Below, in pieces: positions 59,921-64,000 of a stretch of 64,000 nt of DNA (its first letter is position 1; each line of letters begins with the position of its first letter). The notes below the pieces were generated by a model. The model worked only from the letters and a program-made list of their open reading frames with translations. It did no database searches and was not told the origin of the DNA. The position numbers were made by a program, and so were the translations under genes. Source of the DNA: an uncultured Marinobacterium sp. (lineage in GTDB: Bacteria; Pseudomonadota; Gammaproteobacteria; Pseudomonadales; Balneatricaceae); contig CANMWJ010000005.1 of NCBI GenBank assembly GCA_947501565.1, forward strand, positions 62,001 through 126,000. Reading direction: 5' to 3'.

Positions 59921-61267
59921 ATGAGCAAATCGCCTGACCGTGAGGGCAGTCTGGACGCACCCACACGACATCCACTGGACTGGAAAAATAACGATTTTTA
60001 CGACGCAGCGTCGCTCGATAAAGAGCTGGAGCGGGTGTTCGATATCTGTCACGGCTGTCGCCGCTGCGTAAACCTCTGCGATGCCTTTCCCACCCTGTTT
60101 GATCTGGTGGATGAATCCGACACCATGGAGGTCGACGGCGTCGATCCGGCTGATTTTATGAAGGTGGCGGATCAGTGCTACCTCTGCGACATGTGTTACA
60201 TGACCAAGTGTCCCTACGTGCCGCCCCACGAGTGGAATGTGGACTTCCCCCATCTGATGCTACGCGCTAAAGCGGTTAAGTTTAAAAATCAGGGCGCCAG
60301 CTTCCGTGACAAGGTACTGACCAGCACCGATCAGGTGGGGCGTATGGCGACTATCCCGCTTGTCGATATCACCGTAAACGCCCTGAACGAACAGAGGTGG
60401 GCGCGTAACCTGATGGAGAAAAGCATCGGTGTTCACCATCAGGCGGTGTTACCAAAATTTGATTCCAATACCCTGCGCAAGCGCGTCACGCCGTTGCTGC
60501 ACGAGTTGCGTGAGGTGAAGGTAAAATCCACTGAACAGACACAGGGGCGGGTGGCCCTGTTTGCCACCTGTTACGGTAACAACAACAGCCCGCAACTTGG
60601 CGAACATCTGGTCGAAGTATTCCACCACAACGGGATTGAGATGAAGCTGGTGGGGCGTGAGCGCTGCTGCGGCATGCCGAAGATGGAGTTGGGTGACCTT
60701 GAAGCAGTGGCGCGCGCAAAAGAGCAGAACATTCCTGAGCTGGCAGCGCTGGTGGACGAGGGTTACGACCTGACCGCGCTGATCCCCTCCTGCGTACTGA
60801 TGTTCAAACAGGAGTTGCCGCTGATGTTCCCCGACGACCCGGACGTGAAGAAGGTGCAGCAGGCGTTTTTCGACCCTTTCGAATACCTCTGGTTGCGCCA
60901 TAAGTCCGGGTTGCTGCGTACCGATTTTTCAAATCCGTTGGGGGATATCAGCTATCAGGTGGCCTGTCATCTGCGGGTACAGAACATCGGCTACAAAGCA
61001 CGTGACGTACTGCAGCTGGTGCCTGAAACCCAGGTGAACGTGCTGGAGCGCTGTTCCGGACACGACGGTACTTATGCGGTGAAGGTGGAAACCCACGATA
61101 AAGCGGTGAAGATCGGCCGTCCCGTAGCGCGTAAGGTGCAAGCGGCCGAAAGCGCCACATTGAGTAGCGATTGTCCGATGGCGGGCGGGCATATCGCCCG
61201 TCTGAGTGAACGTGAAGAGGGAGCGATGCACCCGATCTCCCTGTTGCATAAAGCGTATGGTCTGTGA
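59921..61267 (+). CDS. Fe-S oxidoreductase with CCG domains (heterodisulfide-reductase-like)
   Basis: 448-aa protein. N-terminal [4Fe-4S] motifs CHGCRRCVNLCD and CYLCDMCYMTKCPY (residues 43-100), then two cysteine-rich CCG-type domains (ATCYGNNNSPQLGEHLVEVFHHNGIEMKLVGRERCCGMPKM; PSCVLMFKQELP; ACHLRVQNIG; ERCSGHDGTY). Likely electron transfer. Found beside rubrerythrin and DUF3501 in many proteobacteria, where it may serve as the electron donor to rubrerythrin; that is inference from gene order. No membrane segments. Confidence 0.9.
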   Translation: MSKSPDREGSLDAPTRHPLDWKNNDFYDAASLDKELERVFDICHGCRRCVNLCDAFPTLFDLVDESDTMEVDGVDPADFMKVADQCYLCDMCYMTKCPYVPPHEWNVDFPHLMLRAKAVKFKNQGASFRDKVLTSTDQVGRMATIPLVDITVNALNEQRWARNLMEKSIGVHHQAVLPKFDSNTLRKRVTPLLHELREVKVKSTEQTQGRVALFATCYGNNNSPQLGEHLVEVFHHNGIEMKLVGRERCCGMPKMELGDLEAVARAKEQNIPELAALVDEGYDLTALIPSCVLMFKQELPLMFPDDPDVKKVQQAFFDPFEYLWLRHKSGLLRTDFSNPLGDISYQVACHLRVQNIGYKARDVLQLVPETQVNVLERCSGHDGTYAVKVETHDKAVKIGRPVARKVQAAESATLSSDCPMAGGHIARLSEREEGAMHPISLLHKAYGL

Positions 61268-61277
61268 GGAGCTGCGC

Positions 61278-61871
61278 ATGAACAAACTTAAGCGAGATGA
61301 TCTGTTAACACTAGAAGCCTACGCAGGCTGCCGTGATAAGTTCCGTCAGGAGGTGATGCGCCACAAAGCGATACGCCAGATCCAGTTAGGGGAGCATATC
61401 CGCCTGTTATTTGAAGACCGGCTGACCATGCAGTATCAGATTCAGGAGATGTTGCGGGTGGAGCGGATCTTCGAAGCCGAGGCGATTCAGGAGGAGCTGG
61501 ATACCTACAATCCGTTGATCCCTGATGGCAGTAATTGGAAAGCCACCATGATGATCGAATACAACGAGGTGGATGAACGCCGTGAGGCGCTGGCGGAGAT
61601 GATCGGTGTGGAGCGTAAGGTGTGGATACAGGTGGATGGTTTCGCGTCGGTGTATGCCATCGCCGATGAGGATCTGGAGCGGGATAACGCGGAGAAAACC
61701 TCCAGCGTGCACTTCCTGCGTTTCGAGCTGTCGCCGGAGATGCGCCGCGCCGCTTGTCACCGCCGCACCGGTATCTCAATAGGTGTGGACCACCCCGCCT
61801 ACCAGGCGGAGATCCGGATACCGGAACAGAACCGGCTGGCGCTGATTGAGGATCTACAGAACGCGGCATAG
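61278..61871 (+). CDS. DUF3501 family protein
   Basis: 197-aa conserved protein (MNKLKRDDLLTLEAYAGCRDKFRQEVMRHKAIRQIQLGEHIRLLFEDRLTMQYQIQEMLRVERIFEAEAIQEELDTYNPLIPDGSNWKATMMIEY...). I recognise the LxLExYxxxRxxFRxxVxxHKxxRxxxLGxxxxLLFED block of DUF3501, which is consistently next to rubrerythrin and the CCG oxidoreductase. Start at 61278 follows GAGGAG. Function unknown; a role in the same redox process is inferred. Confidence 0.87.
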   Translation: MNKLKRDDLLTLEAYAGCRDKFRQEVMRHKAIRQIQLGEHIRLLFEDRLTMQYQIQEMLRVERIFEAEAIQEELDTYNPLIPDGSNWKATMMIEYNEVDERREALAEMIGVERKVWIQVDGFASVYAIADEDLERDNAEKTSSVHFLRFELSPEMRRAACHRRTGISIGVDHPAYQAEIRIPEQNRLALIEDLQNAA

Positions 61872-61909
61872 GATCGGTATAGATCTCAAATGCTTATTAA
61901 TTTGCTGAT

Positions 61910-61984
61910 GTTGGGAGTCGCTTCGCTCGTCACCAACCTACACAGAGATGCGTAGGTTGGCGACGAGCGCCAGCGACTCCCAAC
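61910..61984. repeat. long inverted repeat between convergent genes
   Basis: Arms of about 33 nt begin GTTGGGAGTCGCT and end CCAACCTAC on the left; the right arm is their reverse complement with a few mismatches and a 2-base length difference, enclosing a ~8-nt loop. No flanking T run on either side, so it is more like a REP/BIME or MITE remnant than a terminator, although it sits between convergent genes. Confidence 0.8.
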
Positions 61985-62001
61985 TAAATAGATATTGAAG
62001 C

Positions 62002-62379
62002 TTACTGCTGTGCCGCGTCTCTACGCCATTCCAGCGAGAGGGAGACGGAGTCGGCAAAACGCAATGCGTGCGGTTTGTCGATGGTGACGCGGGCAAACTC
62101 CGTCCAGGGGTGTTCGCTGCTGATCTCCAGTACATCGGAAACCAGTTTCTCCAGCAGCTTGAAGTGGCCCGCCTCCACATGAGAGATCACCTTCTTGGTG
62201 ATCACCTTGTAGTTCAGCGCGGCTTCTACGTCGTCATTGCACATCGCCTTGTTTGCCGGGTAATGGATCTCGATATTGATCACCACATCCTGTTGTTTGG
62301 TCATCTCTTCGGGATTAAAACCGATATAGGTGCGCAGGCGCAGGTTGGTGATGTTGATGATGGCGTTGCTGATCGACAT
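62002..62379 (-). CDS. folX: dihydroneopterin triphosphate 2'-epimerase
   Basis: 125-aa pterin epimerase/aldolase-fold protein. The sequence follows E. coli FolX closely: IINITNLRLRTYIGFNPEEMTKQQDVVINIEIHYPANKA, ALNYKVITKKVISHVEAGHFKLLEKLVSDVLEI and IDKPHALRFADSVSLSLEW. Catalytic Tyr/Glu/Lys positions of the family are present. FolX makes monapterin precursors; distinguished from FolB by the IHYPANKA and HALRFADSVS segments. Convergent with DUF3501 across the long inverted repeat. Confidence 0.92.
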   Translation of the reverse strand: MSISNAIINITNLRLRTYIGFNPEEMTKQQDVVINIEIHYPANKAMCNDDVEAALNYKVITKKVISHVEAGHFKLLEKLVSDVLEISSEHPWTEFARVTIDKPHALRFADSVSLSLEWRRDAAQQ

Positions 62380-62447
62380 TGCGGTTCCTTTTCTGATGAT
62401 CGACGTTAAGTATGGCTTAGAGTTTTGCGCTACTTGTGTCGCGTAAT

Positions 62448-63359
62448 CTACTTAATTTCAGAGATAGTGACGCGGGCGCTTAGCTGGTCTTCCGGAGCGA
62501 TCGTCCAGCCGTTGGCAAAGGCCGCACCGCGCTCCAGACAGATAAACTGCTCATGTCCCCCGGCGCCGACATCCTCCATACGCGCCGCTACCTCGGCACC
62601 CGGATTCCACACGATCGCCGTTTCACAGTGTTCACCGCTGATAAGAATCTGCGGCTGACCGTCGATCTCCTGCGTCGGCGGTACGGTTTCATATACACGG
62701 TCCAGTTCACCGCTGAAGCTGATATCGCCCTCTTGTAGGGTTGGCTCCAGCCCGTTGGTGTTATCCAGATAGTAGATACCGTCCAGGCCACTGATGCGGG
62801 TATCCTCCAGCGAGCTAACCGGGTGGTAACTGTGCAGTGCCCAGCTCACCGGGATGTTGTCGTCGCCGTGGTTACTGACCTCCAGATCCATATCGATCTG
62901 GTCGCTCAAGGTTATCCTGAGTCGGGTGCTGAACGGCTCCGGGAAGAGCGTCAGATCCTGCTCGTCGGAGAGGTAAAGAAAACAGAGTTCAGTGCGATCT
63001 GCGTCCGGTTCATCGATCGATTCCAGAATCCAATCCCGGTTACGGACAAAGCCGTGGCTGGGCTTGGTGGGATCGACACGGTTAACCCCAAACCAGGGCA
63101 GGCAAACGGGGATGCCCCCGCGAATCGCTTTACCCGGAACAAACAGTGCATTGGGGCTTAACCACAGCAGCTCGCTGCCGCCGTGGGCGCGAAACTGCAG
63201 CAATTGGGCGCCCTGAATGGCGATGGTTGCGTCACATTTTCCGTTGTTGATACGCAGTAAAGGCAGGCCTGGATCAGCTTTGCCATACAACTGGGCGCTG
63301 TGCATTAAGGTCACCGTACGGCTGTGTTCGAGTTGATCCTGCAGCATTGATTCCGACAT
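62448..63359 (-). CDS. D-hexose-6-phosphate mutarotase (YeaD-like)
   Basis: 303-aa galactose-mutarotase-fold enzyme. Signatures: NALFVPGKAIRGGIPVCLPWFGVN near residue 95, KPSHGFVRNRDW with catalytic His, WALHSYHPVSSLEDTRISGL with the second His, and ICLERGAAFANGWTIAPEDQLSARVTISE at the end, all as in YeaD. Interconverts alpha and beta anomers of hexose 6-phosphates. Upstream of folX in the same direction, 68 bp apart, but no functional link is known. Confidence 0.92.
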   Translation of the reverse strand: MSESMLQDQLEHSRTVTLMHSAQLYGKADPGLPLLRINNGKCDATIAIQGAQLLQFRAHGGSELLWLSPNALFVPGKAIRGGIPVCLPWFGVNRVDPTKPSHGFVRNRDWILESIDEPDADRTELCFLYLSDEQDLTLFPEPFSTRLRITLSDQIDMDLEVSNHGDDNIPVSWALHSYHPVSSLEDTRISGLDGIYYLDNTNGLEPTLQEGDISFSGELDRVYETVPPTQEIDGQPQILISGEHCETAIVWNPGAEVAARMEDVGAGGHEQFICLERGAAFANGWTIAPEDQLSARVTISEIK

Positions 63360-63451
63360 GCCCGACTCCTGACTGATCTGCTCCGTGAGTCGCCCATCTT
63401 ACCCCGAACCGGCGCGTTGTCTAATGACAGCGCGCGCTAAATCAGCGTTAT

Positions 63452-64000
63452 TCAGCTGTTGTGCTTGCCGTTCATCGCCTCTTTCAGGCTGTTGAGGAGG
63501 TCGATCGGCAGGGGAAAGACGATGGTGTTGCTGTGTTCACCTGCGATCTCGGTGAGTGTGTGCAGGTAGCGCAGCTGCAACGCTTGTGGCTGTTCTGACA
63601 GGATCCGGGCCGCTTCACGCAGTTTTTCCGAGGCTTCCAGCTCGCCGGTGGCGTGGATTACCTTGGCGCGTCGTTCACGTTCCGATTCCGCCTGTTTGGC
63701 GATGGCGCGGATCATCGATTCGTTCAGGTCGACGTGTTTGATCTCTACGTTGCTGACCTTGATACCCCAGTCGTCGGTCTGCTGATCGAGGATGGTCTGG
63801 ATATCGCGGTTGAGGGTGTCGCGTGAGGAGAGCATCTCGTCCAGTTCATGCTGGCCGAGCACTGAGCGCAGGGTGGTCTGCGCCAGCTGGCTGGTGGCTT
63901 CGTGAAAGTTTTCCACATTGATGATCGCTTTCTGTGAATCCACTACCCGGTAATAGACCACGGCGTTTACCATCACCGAGACGTTATCGCGCGAGATCAC
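63452..64000 (-). CDS. slipin / stomatin-like SPFH protein, 5' truncated by window edge
   Basis: The C-terminal 182 residues of an SPFH (Band 7) membrane-scaffold protein. The frame continues beyond the right edge, so the N-terminal membrane hairpin is missing. Visible features are [48 protein letters not shown] and the helical [38 protein letters not shown], then [13 protein letters not shown]. Slipins are usually paired with a NfeD-family partner, expected outside the window. Role likely in membrane microdomains. Confidence 0.92.
   Translation of the reverse strand: MISRDNVSVMVNAVVYYRVVDSQKAIINVENFHEATSQLAQTTLRSVLGQHELDEMLSSRDTLNRDIQTILDQQTDDWGIKVSNVEIKHVDLNESMIRAIAKQAESERERRAKVIHATGELEASEKLREAARILSEQPQALQLRYLHTLTEIAGEHSNTIVFPLPIDLLNSLKEAMNGKHNS

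Overview
The window is a continuous stretch of a gammaproteobacterial chromosome, most likely a marine Oceanospirillales-type bacterium. The evidence is the sodium-type flagellar motor genes pomA/pomB, the bamE-fur-recN and grpE-dnaK-dnaJ blocks, a ribD-ribE-ribBX-ribH-nusB-thiL-pgpA operon, the rubrerythrin/Fe-S/DUF3501 cluster and moderate GC content. Genus-level placement cannot be made from this sequence alone.

Layout. 1-7.1 kb: the end of a beta carbonic anhydrase, metY, radA, a PilZ protein, two paralogous small exported proteins, ettA and an Hsp20 chaperone. 7.3-14.5 kb: glyA, nrdR and the riboflavin/nusB/thiL/pgpA operon. 14.5-17.7 kb: two more tiny exported proteins, a PepSY protein and a PhoP/PhoQ-like two-component system. 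17.9-23.8 kb: ribA, dxs-ispA-xseB, pomA-pomB and a cytochrome c5. 24-31 kb: ppk2, an L,D-transpeptidase, lipoproteins, a porin and a PhnZ/PhnY-like oxygenase pair. 31.1-44.65 kb: an integrated prophage. 44.6-64 kb: ssrA and smpB, an NSS transporter, ratA-rnfH, bamE/fur/recN, grpE-dnaK-dnaJ, cysE, dapB, a haem-motif GGDEF/EAL protein, the rubrerythrin cluster, folX, a sugar-phosphate mutarotase and the end of a slipin gene.

Two systems stand out. The first is a ~13.5 kb prophage bounded by a perfect 30-bp direct repeat of the 3' end of ssrA. It has a tyrosine integrase, a Cro/CI-type repressor, a P2 gpA/PM2 P12-type HUH rolling-circle replication protein, a small HerA/A32-like packaging ATPase, a 292-aa candidate double-jelly-roll capsid protein, a dense run of 32-132 aa membrane proteins, a beta-helix-like spike, an anchored M15-like lysin and a holin-like protein. 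It has no tail, terminase or portal genes, so it fits a tailless, membrane-containing, corticovirus (PM2)-like element. The second is a candidate regulon. Four small exported-protein genes, in two families about 10 kb apart, each carry the same promoter: TTTCAG (once ATTCAG)-N5-TTTCAG with a T-A-rich -10 hexamer exactly 10 bp downstream. This is the architecture of OmpR/PhoP-family activated promoters, and the PhoP/PhoQ-like pair sits directly downstream of two of the genes.

Other regulation is readable in the sequence: heat-shock sigma-32-type promoters before grpE and dnaK, a LexA box before recN, a GntR/HutC-type palindrome before the PhnZ/PhnY-like genes, operators at the prophage switch, and intrinsic terminators between most convergent gene pairs. 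All homology statements come from recognising motifs and family sequences; no database search was run.
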